Part shown: positions 16,955-26,542 of the stretch, piece after piece
How positions within the stretch are numbered: the first letter of the stretch is position 1
How the letters are laid out: each line of letters begins with the position of its first letter
Notes under the pieces: model-generated
Told to the model about the DNA's origin: nothing
Seen by the model: only the letters and a program-made list of their open reading frames with translations
Database searches by the model: none
DNA from: Bacteroidales bacterium
GTDB lineage: Bacteria > Bacteroidota > Bacteroidia > Bacteroidales > Tenuifilaceae
DNA length: 33,791 nt
Direction of reading: 5' to 3'
Assembly (NCBI GenBank): GCA_003818205.1
Contig: RPRQ01000050.1
Location: forward strand, 1-33,791
Translations under genes and position numbers: made by a program

Positions 16955-18586
16955 TTACTTAATCTTCCAAAATTTCCATGAATCACCAAGTTCAACGCTA
17001 ATATTGGTTTGAGGGTTTTGTTCCTTCGTATTAATTATAACCGATCTAATACCGACCTCTGTTGAAAGATAATCTGATAATTCATTAAAATTTATCTCGC
17101 CTTTCGTTTCTTTTAACTTTTTAAGCAGGTAGTATGTAAACATCCCATGCTGTTTATCGCGGTAGGGTAAGGATGATTGATCACCTGTACTCGCTGCAAA
17201 AACAATAATATTACCTTTAAGAGAAGTCGCCTTCGGTTTAACTCTTACACCTCGGGCAGCAATTAAACCCTGATCACGACCACCACCACTAAAGCATGCA
17301 TCTAAAAACACCGTGACACGATTGGTTGGAAACTCTGTTAACTTTTTATAAAAATCATTAAGCTTTAGTGCAAACTGAAGATCGTTCCCGCTAACATCTA
17401 CTGGCATTATGTAGGGTTCCTTAGTTTTCTCATCGGGAAATCCATGCCCAGCATAAAAAGCGTATAATTCAGCTTTCCCATTGGAATTCTTAGCAATGGC
17501 ATTCAACTGGTTAAGGGCTCGATGCATCTCCATCGCTTTAGCATTCTTGATAAAAATGATATTTTCTTCTGGAACACCAACTACTTTAATAGCATACTCC
17601 TTAAATATCTCTGCATCGTGTATGGCAAACTCTACGTTCGATTCTGTTCGAAGATTAGTTTGGTAACTTGAGTAATCCTCATTTCCAATTATCATTGCAA
17701 ACTTAAACGGGTTGGGTGTAGCCACAGCTGGAATATCAATATCAATATCAGATGGCTTAATTATTGGTGGAATTATAGGTAGTGGAGTAATGGTGGCAAT
17801 TGTCTGCTTAGCTCGCGGCCTACACTCTATGGGAAATTGCTTTTTGGTAATCTGCCCTCTTTTATCCGTGGCTGATACATTTATAGTATTTTCGTACCCA
17901 ACTTTAAGGTTAATATTAGCATAGAAGGTTGAATCGCTTTCCTTAAAAGCTGGTGTATTATTTACCATAACGCTCTCTATACCCGATAAATCTGTTGCTA
18001 CCAGCTTAACCTTAACCATATTTGTATCGACAATAGACTTTAACCCTTCATCAACACCTTCGGGGCTTAGAATAGCTAAGTATGGTGGATTTTTATCAAC
18101 GATATCATTCTGTTGAAAAGAAATAGACAACGAGTAATCACGAGGTCGCTTAAAAGTGAATGCCTCTCTTAATTTCTTATCCAGAGCATTTTGGATGCTT
18201 GAAGCGTAAAAAAATGGAAATTTAAAGATAAACATTCCTCCCTGACATTTTTCCGAAACCTCATAGGTTAACTTCACTGTTGAGTTAAATGCTACTACAT
18301 TACCTTCCTGAGGGCTTACTATTCGTATTAAACTTGGATTATTAATGAAAATCTCATCCACCTCGAAGCCTATTACTGATTGATTATCAACAGCTGGTTT
18401 CAAATCTTCCAAAATCCAAGTTGTTTTGATTGTTAAATCAAAACTGTTGTCCTTAATCCTGCCGACCACCATTTCGACCTTGCAGGTTTTTCCATTATCT
18501 GTTGATAGGATAAGGGATTGCGATATGCCAAGGTTGTATAAACCTGTCATCAACATCAGTACAAAAATTATAGCCGCTGTTTTCAT
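16955..18586 (-). CDS. Exported caspase-fold (peptidase C14) protein
   Basis: A 543-aa predicted secreted cysteine protease. It has a signal peptide (1-23, MKTAAIIFVLMLMTGL...), an N-terminal beta-rich region (about 24-245) including an Ig-like segment (ATDLSGIESVMVNN...), a linker with Pro/Ile-rich sequence, and a C-terminal caspase-like domain (about 285-543). The catalytic dyad is visible: H381 in YAGHG and C431 in DACFSGGG. The frame opens further upstream at 18625, but MKT at 18586 gives a clean signal peptide and is preceded by AGGA. It lies 148 nt downstream of the outer-membrane barrel gene on the same strand. Prokaryotic caspases usually prefer Arg/Lys at P1; specificity and substrate here are unknown. 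Confidence 0.85.
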   Translation of the reverse strand: MKTAAIIFVLMLMTGLYNLGISQSLILSTDNGKTCKVEMVVGRIKDNSFDLTIKTTWILEDLKPAVDNQSVIGFEVDEIFINNPSLIRIVSPQEGNVVAFNSTVKLTYEVSEKCQGGMFIFKFPFFYASSIQNALDKKLREAFTFKRPRDYSLSISFQQNDIVDKNPPYLAILSPEGVDEGLKSIVDTNMVKVKLVATDLSGIESVMVNNTPAFKESDSTFYANINLKVGYENTINVSATDKRGQITKKQFPIECRPRAKQTIATITPLPIIPPIIKPSDIDIDIPAVATPNPFKFAMIIGNEDYSSYQTNLRTESNVEFAIHDAEIFKEYAIKVVGVPEENIIFIKNAKAMEMHRALNQLNAIAKNSNGKAELYAFYAGHGFPDEKTKEPYIMPVDVSGNDLQFALKLNDFYKKLTEFPTNRVTVFLDACFSGGGRDQGLIAARGVRVKPKATSLKGNIIVFAASTGDQSSLPYRDKQHGMFTYYLLKKLKETKGEINFNELSDYLSTEVGIRSVIINTKEQNPQTNISVELGDSWKFWKIK

Positions 18587-18664
18587 GTGTTTAAATTTTC
18601 CTAAGTAACATATTATCAATGGCAATTAAATCTACCTTTAAGTTTCATTCATGATTTGGCACAC

Positions 18665-18719
18665 ATGGAATGTCCAAATTTTAATCATTGCTATTGTTGT
18701 AGGTGCGTACATGGACATT
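18665..18719. other. Inverted repeat in the barrel-caspase gap
   Basis: AATGTCCA (18669-18676) and TGGACATT (18712-18719) are perfect 8-bp inverted repeats about 35 nt apart, and the first also forms a mini-hairpin TGGA-ATG-TCCA. No T-run follows on the minus strand, so it is not an obvious terminator. It could be a leader structure or a binding site before the caspase gene. Confidence 0.35.
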
Positions 18720-18734
18720 TCATACCCCTTCGGT

Positions 18735-20099
18735 TTAACGTTTAAAAGGAATCAAATAAAAAACACCTAACTCAATACCAGCAGAACGAAGCGAGGTTTT
18801 TTCATTTAGGCTGGATGAGGTTATGTTTATGAAATTATCGGCATTGTCAGAATCGACATTTAAATCGGTAAACCCATAGGATAACCCTGCTCCAAGTTTA
18901 AATAATAAGTTTGATGATAGCTGGTAAAGAATCCCGATTGAAGTATATCCAGATAAGCTAGTTGCCTGTTTCTTGAGAAATACATACTTCTTTTCTTTGT
19001 TATAGCTGTAACTTCCAAAGCCATATTCAGGAATATCGGATAAGGTAACATTTAGTGTTTCGTAGTAACCAGCCTTTACAGAGCTACCGCTGAGCGTAAA
19101 GTAAGATTTAGAGATAATCGAACCGATTAATCCGATATCGAAGTAATATTTTGCTTTCCCTTTTCCTGCAACAAATTTTAGGATTAATGGGATATCAATA
19201 GATTTAACAAAACTTTGCTGACTTAAACTAGGTATCTGAAGAACAGGATTATATTTATCACCATCGATATCTGTAACCATTCTGTCTGATGTTTGATTAT
19301 AATTACGAATATTAAAGGATGAATTGTAGGACGAAAGTCTAAGCCCTGTTCCAATTCCTATCCTTTTATTAAGCATTACTACAATATCCAGTCCCGGTGA
19401 GAATGCTCTCCCAGCGGAAGGTTTCCATAAATCGCTTGAAGATACTGTTGAACTATTTATTTTTGTTTTAGAATAATTCGCGTTTACTCCTAAGCCTAAG
19501 ATAATCCCCTTCTGCTTAGCATTTACCTGGGCATACTTCTCCTTTGTTAAAATACCGCTAATCCTAAAACTGGAGGGTTTACCCTTTTCATCAACACCTG
19601 AAACAAATAAAAAATAAAGATCATCATCAAACCGTATTATTCCTTGATCGTTGAAAATCCCTATTGCTTTTTTATGCACCAAAACGCTAATGCTATAGCT
19701 GTCGCCAAGAAACACAACATCAACTATTTTTATATTATCGATATCAATCGTAACATCTAGCCCCTGCTTATAGTTGGTTTCAACAAAATTCAAATATTTT
19801 TCCGCTGTGGGAAATATTCCCTTTTTTGAAGGTGATATATCGTTAAAAACTCCATATTTCAAAGTAAGTTCAAACAATGCTACAAACTGTTTTTTGTACT
19901 CAACATTAAGGCTTACACCATCGGCGGAGAACTGGCTATAGCGTTCATAATCCTTCAGTAATAGTTTAACTTTTGGCAGTAGCTCATTCTTCTGCTCATC
20001 GGTAATGGTTTGAGCAGAAAGGTTTAAAGTAAAAAACGCTAAAATTAATAAAAACGACCTGCTCATCATTTGCTTTGGTTTTGAGATGTATTTTTTCAT
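18735..20099 (-). CDS. Outer-membrane beta-barrel protein (PorT-like)
   Basis: A 454-aa predicted exported protein. After a signal peptide (SRSFLLILAFFTLNLSAQ), residues about 30-195 form a globular part with no recognised family, and about 195-454 are alternating amphipathic strands typical of a Bacteroidetes outer-membrane barrel (GIILGLGVNANYSKTKIN, IGIGTGLRLSSYNSSF, FKLGAGLSYGFTDLN) ending in GIELGVFYLIPFKR. An alternative start at 20069 or 20066 would shorten the N-terminus and give a more standard signal peptide. It begins 12 nt after the large T9SS-cargo gene, so co-transcription is likely. Function unknown; the PorT-type barrel label is from general shape, not a specific motif. Confidence 0.7.
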   Translation of the reverse strand: MKKYISKPKQMMSRSFLLILAFFTLNLSAQTITDEQKNELLPKVKLLLKDYERYSQFSADGVSLNVEYKKQFVALFELTLKYGVFNDISPSKKGIFPTAEKYLNFVETNYKQGLDVTIDIDNIKIVDVVFLGDSYSISVLVHKKAIGIFNDQGIIRFDDDLYFLFVSGVDEKGKPSSFRISGILTKEKYAQVNAKQKGIILGLGVNANYSKTKINSSTVSSSDLWKPSAGRAFSPGLDIVVMLNKRIGIGTGLRLSSYNSSFNIRNYNQTSDRMVTDIDGDKYNPVLQIPSLSQQSFVKSIDIPLILKFVAGKGKAKYYFDIGLIGSIISKSYFTLSGSSVKAGYYETLNVTLSDIPEYGFGSYSYNKEKKYVFLKKQATSLSGYTSIGILYQLSSNLLFKLGAGLSYGFTDLNVDSDNADNFINITSSSLNEKTSLRSAGIELGVFYLIPFKR

Positions 20100-20111
20100 G
20101 CCGCTTTACAC

Positions 20112-23100
20112 TTATAAAATTACAACTTTTTGTGAATCTATCTTCTCCCCATTAATCTCTACATCAATAAAGTAAATTCCCTTTTCGAGGTCCTTAATAT
20201 CAACCAGAAGGGTTTGGGAGTCGAGCTCCTTATTAAATGTAATTATCCGTTTAGTATTGCCTGACGAATTTACAAGTCGAATGGTAATTTTTCCAACCTG
20301 TTCAAAATCAAAAGCTACATTAAGCTCTGTATCGCTAGGATTTGGGTAAACCGAAACAGCCGATGAAGTAATAATAGATATTGCATCGGAGCGGAAGCTA
20401 CAACCATTGCTTTCAACTGTCTGAACGCTATAATTTCCATAATTATCCCGAGCAACATAAAACTGCTTGGTTGCGTTGGCTATAGCATTATCGTTTAGGT
20501 ACCATTGGTAGCTGGTTGCATTAGGCGTTTGGCAAATAAGGATGTTAATGCTACCTTTCTTTCGAATGGTCGGTTTAACGCATTCTGGTACAATAAACTG
20601 CGCAGATGAGTTCGCAGTACCACCTATAGTTGTTACTGAAATAGCATAACTTCCTGGTAAAAGTGTTGGCACCGTAGCAACTATCTGCGTAGTATTCCAA
20701 CTTGTTACTGATGCTGTGGTTGTACCAAATTTTATGGTGCTTGTTCCTTGAGTTGCTCCAAAGTTATTGCCAGTAATTGCCACTGATGATTCAGGAACCT
20801 TTGTAGTTGGGGTAAATGATGTAATTGATGGAACTGGAGGTGGCGCCACTGTATTCCGAAGCACAGAAACGGTATTTCCATTCGATGCATTTGTAACAAT
20901 TATTTCTGGTTTGCCATCTCCTTCAATATCTCCTAAAGCAAGGCCCCAAGTCCATGTTCCAGATGTAAAGTCGACTTTGTTTGCAAATGAACCACTATTA
21001 ATTGTACCCGAAGCACTTGTATTTTTTAATACCGAAACGTTATCGTTACCCTGATTGCCAACAGCAATATCGGGTTTACCATCTCCATCAATATCTCCAA
21101 TTGCAATGTAACGCGGATTTGTTCCTACTACGAAATCAACCTTGGAGGCAAATGAGCTTGAACTAATAGTACCCAGAGTAGAAGTATTCCTGAGAATTGA
21201 TAGTGAATTAGTATTTACAACGGCCAAATCAGGTTTGCCATCACCATCGAGATCGCCAAAAGAAAGAAAATATGGACCTGTTCCAGTTTCAAAATCGACC
21301 TTCGGGGCAAAAGAACTTAACCCAATGGATCCTAATGTACTTGTATTTCTAAAAACCGATACAGTAGTGCTACCGCTATTTGTAACCATTATGTCCAATT
21401 TACCATCACCATCAACATCGCCGACAAGAAGATTCTCTGGGCTAGCTCCTGTTGCAAAGTCGACCTTAGCTGCAAATGAACCAATAGTTATAGAGCCTAT
21501 ACTACTTGTGTTCCTTAGTACTGAAACCAAATTACTATTATTGTCTTGGACAATTAAATCCAATTTACCGTCACCATCGATATCACCAATAGCAATACAA
21601 TGTGGAGATAAACCTAAAGCAAAGTCAACCTTGGTTGCAAATGAGCCAGAGGTAATTGAGCCCAGTGAACTAGTATTTCGAAGCACTGAAACTGAATTAC
21701 TACCAGCATTTGATACTGCCATATCGGGCTTACCATCCCCATCAAGATCACCAATGGCAACATAGAATGGATTTAACCCAGTGGAGAAATTTACCTTAGA
21801 AGCAAAAGATCCAGATCCAATAGTACCTAAACTACTTGTATTCCTTAATACTGAAATTTCACTACTTGAACTATTTACGACAATATCAGGTTTACCGTCT
21901 TGGTCGAGGTCACCAATAGCAACATTCGTTGGACTATTACCGACAGAAAAAGCAATATTTGGAGCAAATGAATTTGCATCAATTACCCTTGAACTTGAAA
22001 AAGTAACATTAAAGGGTTTGCTGGAGTAAACGGTTAGCCCATTTACAGTTACGGTAATAGGTTGATATGTCGCACCTGCTGGTACAGTCACGCTAAGCGT
22101 TGTTGCAGTGGCCGCTGTTACCGTTGCCTTTACCGCCCCAAACCAAACAATATTATTTGCAGGCGTTGTGCTAAAATTTGTTCCAGTAATGGTAACTGTT
22201 GTGCCGATTGGTCCCGAGGTTGGGGTGAAAGAGGTGATGGTGGGTAGAACTGGTGCTGTGGCTGGAAGAGTATTCCGAAGCACCGAAATGGAATTGCTAG
22301 TTTCGTTTGCTACAACTATATCCGGTTTACCATCACCATCGGTATCACCAATGGCAATACCATGTGGACTCGTTCCCGCCGTGAAATCAACTTTGGTGGT
22401 AAATGAAGTTGCTGATATGGAGCCAGAACTTATCGTGTTACGGAAAATCGAAACCAAACTCGCTCTATTTGCAATAGCTAAATCTGGCCTGCCGTCACCA
22501 TCGATGTCGCTAATAGCAATGCCGCGAGGATCCCCTCCAGTGGTAAAATCAACCTTGGTTGATAATGATCCTGTTCCAATGGAGCCAGAGGTACTGGTAT
22601 TATTGAAAACAGACACAGTATTGCTTCCACCATTAGTAATAGCTAAATCCGGTTTGCCATCCCCATCAATATCCCCAATAGCAACATAGTGTGGAATCGA
22701 TCCTGTGATGAAGTCAACCTTGTTCCCGAGTGAGCCTGCATTTATGGAACCGAAGGTGCTTGTATTCCTGAAGACAGAAACAGTATTGCTTCCTTCATTA
22801 GTAACGGCTAAATCTGGTTTACCGTCACCATCGATATCCTCAATAGCAATACATCTTGGATTCTCTCCCGTTGTGAAGTCAACTTTAGTGTCGAATGAAC
22901 CTGAGACAATAGATCCTGCTGTACTGGTGTTCCTTAGGATAGAAATGGTATTACTGCCCCAGTTTGAACTGACTATTTCCGGTTTACCATCGCCATCGAT
23001 ATCTCTAATGGCAACATATCCTGAACCTTCGAAGTTAACCTTAGCGGCGAACGAACTTTCTGAGATTGAGCCCAAAGTGCTAATATTCCGGTAGATAGAA

Positions 23101-25046
23101 ACATTATTGTCATCACTTGCAACAATTAGATCAGGTTTACCATCACCATCGATATCACTAATTACAACACCAAATGGGTACGTTCCTGTAGTTAAGTCAA
23201 CCTTAGCAGCGAAAGAGCTTGTTGTAATGGAACCCGATGCGCTAGTGTTCCTATATACCGAAACAGTATTGCTATTCCAGTTTGTAATGGCTATATCCGA
23301 CTTGCCATCGCCATCAATATCACCTACTGCTATATTTCGTGGACCCGTTCCAATAGCAAAATCAACCGTTGAGGCAAATGATGTTGCATTAATAACCCCA
23401 GAACTTGGAAAAGTTATATTGAATGGTTTACTAGAGTAAGCGGTTAGCCCATTTACGGTTACTGTTATGGGTTGGTAGGTTGCTCCAGCTGGTACTGTCA
23501 TGCTAAGCGAAGTTGCAGTGGAGGCAGTTACCGTTGCCTTTACCGCCCCAAACCAAACATTATTACTGGCAGGGGTTGTGCTAAAGTTTGTACCGGTTAT
23601 GGTAACTGTTGTGCCGATTGGACCAGAGGTTGGGGTGAAAGAGATGATGGTGGGTGGTTGATTATCATTTTTTAGACAACGAACTGAAAAACCACCACTT
23701 TTACCTCTATCATAATACCTTTTGCTAAACCCATCAGAGGTAGAAAGATAACAATACCATGCCGTATTTGCACTATTTTCCGTTGTTGACCACCAAAAAC
23801 CTAACCCACCATTCGCATGGTAAGTACCATCATCATGGTTTCGAATTCCACCCGGGAGTGCAGTAAATCCACTAGTATTGTCAGCACCTGTATTAGGGCT
23901 TACCCAGTGTGTTGTACCAATTTCTTTTAGTTTACCTCCTGCAACATTACTCCCACCTAAGTATGTTTCAAGGGTTGTCCATTCAGCATCACTTGGCACG
24001 TGCCACCCCGCTGGGCAAAGGTTACGATTATCTACTACTGTATAATAGTTATAAAGTTTACCATAAATATCTGCTGTTGCAACATCGTTACTGTAGTTGC
24101 AGTAAGCACCAGTTGTTAAGGCTGTCCATGCGGTATTATCGGTAACATTGGGGATTGCATCGCCATTGCGGTAATGCGTAACCTTAAGGTTTTGCTTCAT
24201 CCAGGTTTGGGTGCCTATCTGAACGGTTTCGTATGTATTCCCATCGTAATCGGTCACCTGTGCGTAACCGCCTTCGTGGTATAGGGCATCAACCTCAGAT
24301 GCTGAAAGGGCGCGGTTGTAGATGCAGATATCATCAATTTTTCCATTAATCCAATAAGGATATGAAACATTTGAATGCTTTCCTATATAAATATCTTCAG
24401 TATTATTTGGTAGAGATAATGATTTTGATTTTTGATTTTCATATACACCATTAACAAAAATTTTCATTGTTAGCCCATCGTAAGTTCCAACTACATGATA
24501 CCATGTTGAAAGATTAATTATTGTTGAGGATAATACTTGTGATGGCAGAACTCCAACTTCATCGGAAAAACGAATTGTAAAAAGAAATTGCTTTGTGTCC
24601 GTTATATAAATTAAATTATAATGTCCAATTGTAGCATCGGAACCTTTAGAAACAATAAAATTACCATAAGAACTTCCAGAATAAAAACCTTTGGGATTAA
24701 CCCATGTTGAAATAGTTATTTGATTTGTGGGATTCAATGATGTGGCAGAAGGAACCTGGATGTGGTTTGAGATACCATCAAAACTATAAGCACTACTTGC
24801 ATTCCCAAATCTATCAGCAGTCAGCGTTGCACCATTATTTGTCCCATTATTCCCATTTCCACTCTCATCATTGGCATTACCGTTAAAGGGGTAGTAGGCA
24901 ACAAGACCTGTAGTGGGTATCTGAGAATAGGAATAATTAGAACTACTAAAAAAGATCAAAACCAATAAAATGATTCTGTTTATATAGTTGCCCCTTGAAA
25001 GTTCTCTTAGGGAATATGTGTAGGGAAAAGTGTATAATTTCATCAT
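20112..25046 (-). CDS. Giant T9SS-secreted protein with LamG, FISUMP, IPT and two FG-GAP propellers
   Basis: A 1644-aa cell-surface or released protein. Domains in order: N-terminal signal segment (hydrophobic 25-40), LamG/concanavalin-like domain (about 45-258, GLVAYYPFNGNANDESG), FISUMP domain (about 262-462, TVQIGTQTWMKQNLKVTHY, NLCPAGWHVPSD), IPT/TIG domain (465-548), seven FG-GAP/VCBS repeats (about 555-935), a second almost identical IPT domain (about 948-1035), seven more FG-GAP repeats (about 1040-1430), a third, divergent IPT domain (about 1435-1515), an Ig-like stretch (about 1516-1560), and a C-terminal T9SS type A sorting domain (about 1562-1644, VSVYPNPSDTELNV). Each FG-GAP repeat is about 55 aa with a DxDGDGxPD calcium loop. 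It leads the three-gene leftward set with the barrel and the caspase. Ligand unknown; likely binding or adhesion. Confidence 0.85.
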   Translation of the reverse strand: MMKLYTFPYTYSLRELSRGNYINRIILLVLIFFSSSNYSYSQIPTTGLVAYYPFNGNANDESGNGNNGTNNGATLTADRFGNASSAYSFDGISNHIQVPSATSLNPTNQITISTWVNPKGFYSGSSYGNFIVSKGSDATIGHYNLIYITDTKQFLFTIRFSDEVGVLPSQVLSSTIINLSTWYHVVGTYDGLTMKIFVNGVYENQKSKSLSLPNNTEDIYIGKHSNVSYPYWINGKIDDICIYNRALSASEVDALYHEGGYAQVTDYDGNTYETVQIGTQTWMKQNLKVTHYRNGDAIPNVTDNTAWTALTTGAYCNYSNDVATADIYGKLYNYYTVVDNRNLCPAGWHVPSDAEWTTLETYLGGSNVAGGKLKEIGTTHWVSPNTGADNTSGFTALPGGIRNHDDGTYHANGGLGFWWSTTENSANTAWYCYLSTSDGFSKRYYDRGKSGGFSVRCLKNDNQPPTIISFTPTSGPIGTTVTITGTNFSTTPASNNVWFGAVKATVTASTATSLSMTVPAGATYQPITVTVNGLTAYSSKPFNITFPSSGVINATSFASTVDFAIGTGPRNIAVGDIDGDGKSDIAITNWNSNTVSVYRNTSASGSITTSSFAAKVDLTTGTYPFGVVISDIDGDGKPDLIVASDDNNVSIYRNISTLGSISESSFAAKVNFEGSGYVAIRDIDGDGKPEIVSSNWGSNTISILRNTSTAGSIVSGSFDTKVDFTTGENPRCIAIEDIDGDGKPDLAVTNEGSNTVSVFRNTSTFGSINAGSLGNKVDFITGSIPHYVAIGDIDGDGKPDLAITNGGSNTVSVFNNTSTSGSIGTGSLSTKVDFTTGGDPRGIAISDIDGDGRPDLAIANRASLVSIFRNTISSGSISATSFTTKVDFTAGTSPHGIAIGDTDGDGKPDIVVANETSNSISVLRNTLPATAPVLPTITSFTPTSGPIGTTVTITGTNFSTTPANNIVWFGAVKATVTAATATTLSVTVPAGATYQPITVTVNGLTVYSSKPFNVTFSSSRVIDANSFAPNIAFSVGNSPTNVAIGDLDQDGKPDIVVNSSSSEISVLRNTSSLGTIGSGSFASKVNFSTGLNPFYVAIGDLDGDGKPDMAVSNAGSNSVSVLRNTSSLGSITSGSFATKVDFALGLSPHCIAIGDIDGDGKLDLIVQDNNSNLVSVLRNTSSIGSITIGSFAAKVDFATGASPENLLVGDVDGDGKLDIMVTNSGSTTVSVFRNTSTLGSIGLSSFAPKVDFETGTGPYFLSFGDLDGDGKPDLAVVNTNSLSILRNTSTLGTISSSSFASKVDFVVGTNPRYIAIGDIDGDGKPDIAVGNQGNDNVSVLKNTSASGTINSGSFANKVDFTSGTWTWGLALGDIEGDGKPEIIVTNASNGNTVSVLRNTVAPPPVPSITSFTPTTKVPESSVAITGNNFGATQGTSTIKFGTTTASVTSWNTTQIVATVPTLLPGSYAISVTTIGGTANSSAQFIVPECVKPTIRKKGSINILICQTPNATSYQWYLNDNAIANATKQFYVARDNYGNYSVQTVESNGCSFRSDAISIITSSAVSVYPNPSDTELNVAFDFEQVGKITIRLVNSSGNTKRIITFNKELDSQTLLVDIKDLEKGIYFIDVEINGEKIDSQKVVIL
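20860..21975 (-). repeat. Seven FG-GAP repeats, second propeller (DNA level)
   Basis: Seven in-frame units with a period of about 165 nt (55 aa), each encoding a variant of DxDGDGKPD followed by a strand and VSVxRNTS. Individual calcium loops vary (for example DLDQDGKPD and DIEGDGKPE). Confidence 0.75.
22010..22250 (-). repeat. IPT-coding segment, copy 2
   Basis: Closely matches 23403-23654 at DNA level, including long identical stretches (CCGTTGCCTTTACCGCCCCA on the + strand). It encodes FTPTSGPIGTTVTITGTNFS in both copies. Part of an [IPT + 7 FG-GAP] duplication of about 1.4 kb. Confidence 0.8.
22255..23385 (-). repeat. Seven FG-GAP repeats, first propeller (DNA level)
   Basis: Seven in-frame units of about 165 nt with DIDGDGKPD-type loops, N-terminal to the 20860-21975 block in the protein. 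One loop reads DTDGDGKPD and one DIDGDGRPD. Confidence 0.75.
23403..23654 (-). repeat. IPT-coding segment, copy 1
   Basis: Partner of the 22010-22250 segment; see there. The near-identity of these two segments suggests recent duplication or gene conversion. Confidence 0.8.
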
Positions 25047-25349
25047 AGGTCGATTATTTTATTTATTTGTACCTTCCTTGCTTTTACCAATTTAAAATTA
25101 AACTTTTTTATTCACGTTGCTATCAACCTGATAATACAAATTTGATGAAATACAGGAAAGTATCTATCAATATAAAGAAATCAAACCTAAAAACCTCCCT
25201 ATCCCTCTTATGTTAATGGAGCGTAACAGATTACTACCAACATCAATTCTTATTGGAAGGGTTTGAATGATGTGTTTTAGCCCTATTTTCTAACCCTTGC
25301 AAAGCCCCATTCCGACAGAATAATTTAAGGTTTTTGAGTTCTACGTTTT
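25047..25349. other. AT-rich intergenic region
   Basis: About 300 nt between the T9SS-cargo gene start and the holB stop. It must hold the leftward promoter for the three-gene set, but I see no perfect TAnnTTTG match on the minus strand and no clear hairpin terminator for holB. Confidence 0.5.
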
Positions 25350-26498
25350 TTACTTATTAATCAGCTTCACCAGCTTCATACACATATCGGTGAAAATAAT
25401 CTGTGCATTACCATTTCGGGAAATATGATCAATTGCTAGGTTAAACTCCGTGAATATCTGATTAACATTCGTTTTGTTGATAAAAGGGGAGAATTTCTTG
25501 CCAAAATCAACCTCATCGCCTGCTAAATACGAAATGTCCTCAAGGTTCATATTCAGCATTAAGCTTTCTCTTAGAAGTCGAAGCGATTCGGCGAGCATCT
25601 CCTTCTGCTGCTCACGGCCCAGAGAGGTTACCTCGCCAACCCAATCGAGTAAACCCAATACATCGTTGGAGTAGCACAACCTCATGAGCTGACGGAAGAA
25701 AGGGAAGTACTGATTCTCTGCCTCAGCTGAAACAAGGCTTATGGTCTTGCGATAGCTACCATTCGATATACGGCTTATATCCTGTGCCCTTGATGGGCTA
25801 ATCTGATAACGGTCAACCAGTGCGAGGGCAATGCTTTCGCGATGGATGGGTGGAACCTTGATTAATTGGGTTCGTGATAGGATTGTTTTTAATAGCTGCG
25901 TTGGGTTCTCGCTAACCATTAGGAACGTTGTATTCAACGGTGGCTCCTCAATCAGCTTTAGGAGTTTATTGGCTGCCTGCATATTCATCCGCTCGGGAAG
26001 CCATATAATCATGGTTTTGTAGTCCGACTCGTAGCTTTTAAGGCTGAGCTTACGAATAACATCTGAGCTCTCGGTTGTTCCGATAATCCCCTGCTTATTC
26101 TCAGCACCAATCATCTCATACCAATCCGATTCCGTAATATAAGGGTTTGCCAAAAGAACCTCACGCCATTGAACCATAAATGCATCGCTTAGCTTACCCG
26201 ATGGGCCTTTTTCATCATCTGAATCTGATTTCTTTTCGGAGAGAATAATGGGAAATACGAAATGGAGATCGGGGTGAATCAGCTTGCTGAACTTATGGCA
26301 CGATGGACAATCCCCACACGAATCATCGTCTCCTTTTTTATGACAGCTAATATACTGAGCATAGGCAATGGCTAGCGCAAGTTTACCGGTGCCCTCTTGC
26401 CCAATAAATAGCTGCGCATGGGGAATTCTGCCTTCGTTCACCGATTTTATTAACCCCCGCTTTACCTGATCCTGTCCAACTATATCCTTAAAAAGCAT
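25350..26498 (-). CDS. holB: DNA polymerase III subunit delta-prime
   Basis: A 382-aa AAA+ clamp-loader subunit. An N-terminal ATPase-like domain carries GQEGTGK (a P-loop) in FIGQEGTGKLALAIAYAQ, then a four-cysteine zinc module (CHKKGDDDSCGDCPSC), then the central LIEEPPLNTTFLMVSENPTQLLKTILSRTQ, where SRTQ is the sensor/SRC-like region. It is much shorter than the Bacteroidetes DnaX tau subunit and has the delta-prime style of N-terminus (DIVGQDQVKRGLIKSVNEGRIPHAQLFIG), so delta-prime is the better call. It is divergent from pgk. Confidence 0.88.
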   Translation of the reverse strand: MLFKDIVGQDQVKRGLIKSVNEGRIPHAQLFIGQEGTGKLALAIAYAQYISCHKKGDDDSCGDCPSCHKFSKLIHPDLHFVFPIILSEKKSDSDDEKGPSGKLSDAFMVQWREVLLANPYITESDWYEMIGAENKQGIIGTTESSDVIRKLSLKSYESDYKTMIIWLPERMNMQAANKLLKLIEEPPLNTTFLMVSENPTQLLKTILSRTQLIKVPPIHRESIALALVDRYQISPSRAQDISRISNGSYRKTISLVSAEAENQYFPFFRQLMRLCYSNDVLGLLDWVGEVTSLGREQQKEMLAESLRLLRESLMLNMNLEDISYLAGDEVDFGKKFSPFINKTNVNQIFTEFNLAIDHISRNGNAQIIFTDMCMKLVKLINK

Positions 26499-26534
26499 AT
26501 TAGAATTGTATCGTTTTATTTAATCAAAAGCGAT

Positions 26535-26542
26535 CAAAAGTA
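26535..26542 (-). promoter_or_regulatory. Possible -7 element for holB
   Basis: TACTTTTG on the minus strand matches TAnnTTTG and lies 36 nt before the holB ATG. No convincing -33 TTTG is found at 19-20 nt. Confidence 0.4.

Noticed and set aside
16955-18586. Type III CRISPR-associated or gasdermin-linked caspase defence module
   Set aside because: The protease has a signal peptide and its neighbours are a barrel and a T9SS cargo; there is no gasdermin, CARF or TPR partner nearby.
20767-23675. Series of + strand ORFs opposite the large T9SS gene (up to 207 aa, LPSPSxSP-rich)
   Set aside because: They are antisense shadows of the FG-GAP and IPT repeats; the repeated LPSPS wording is the complement of the DGDG codons.
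25350-26498. DnaX (gamma/tau) instead of delta-prime
   Set aside because: Too short and lacking the long C-terminal tau region; the N-terminus and SRTQ region fit delta-prime better.
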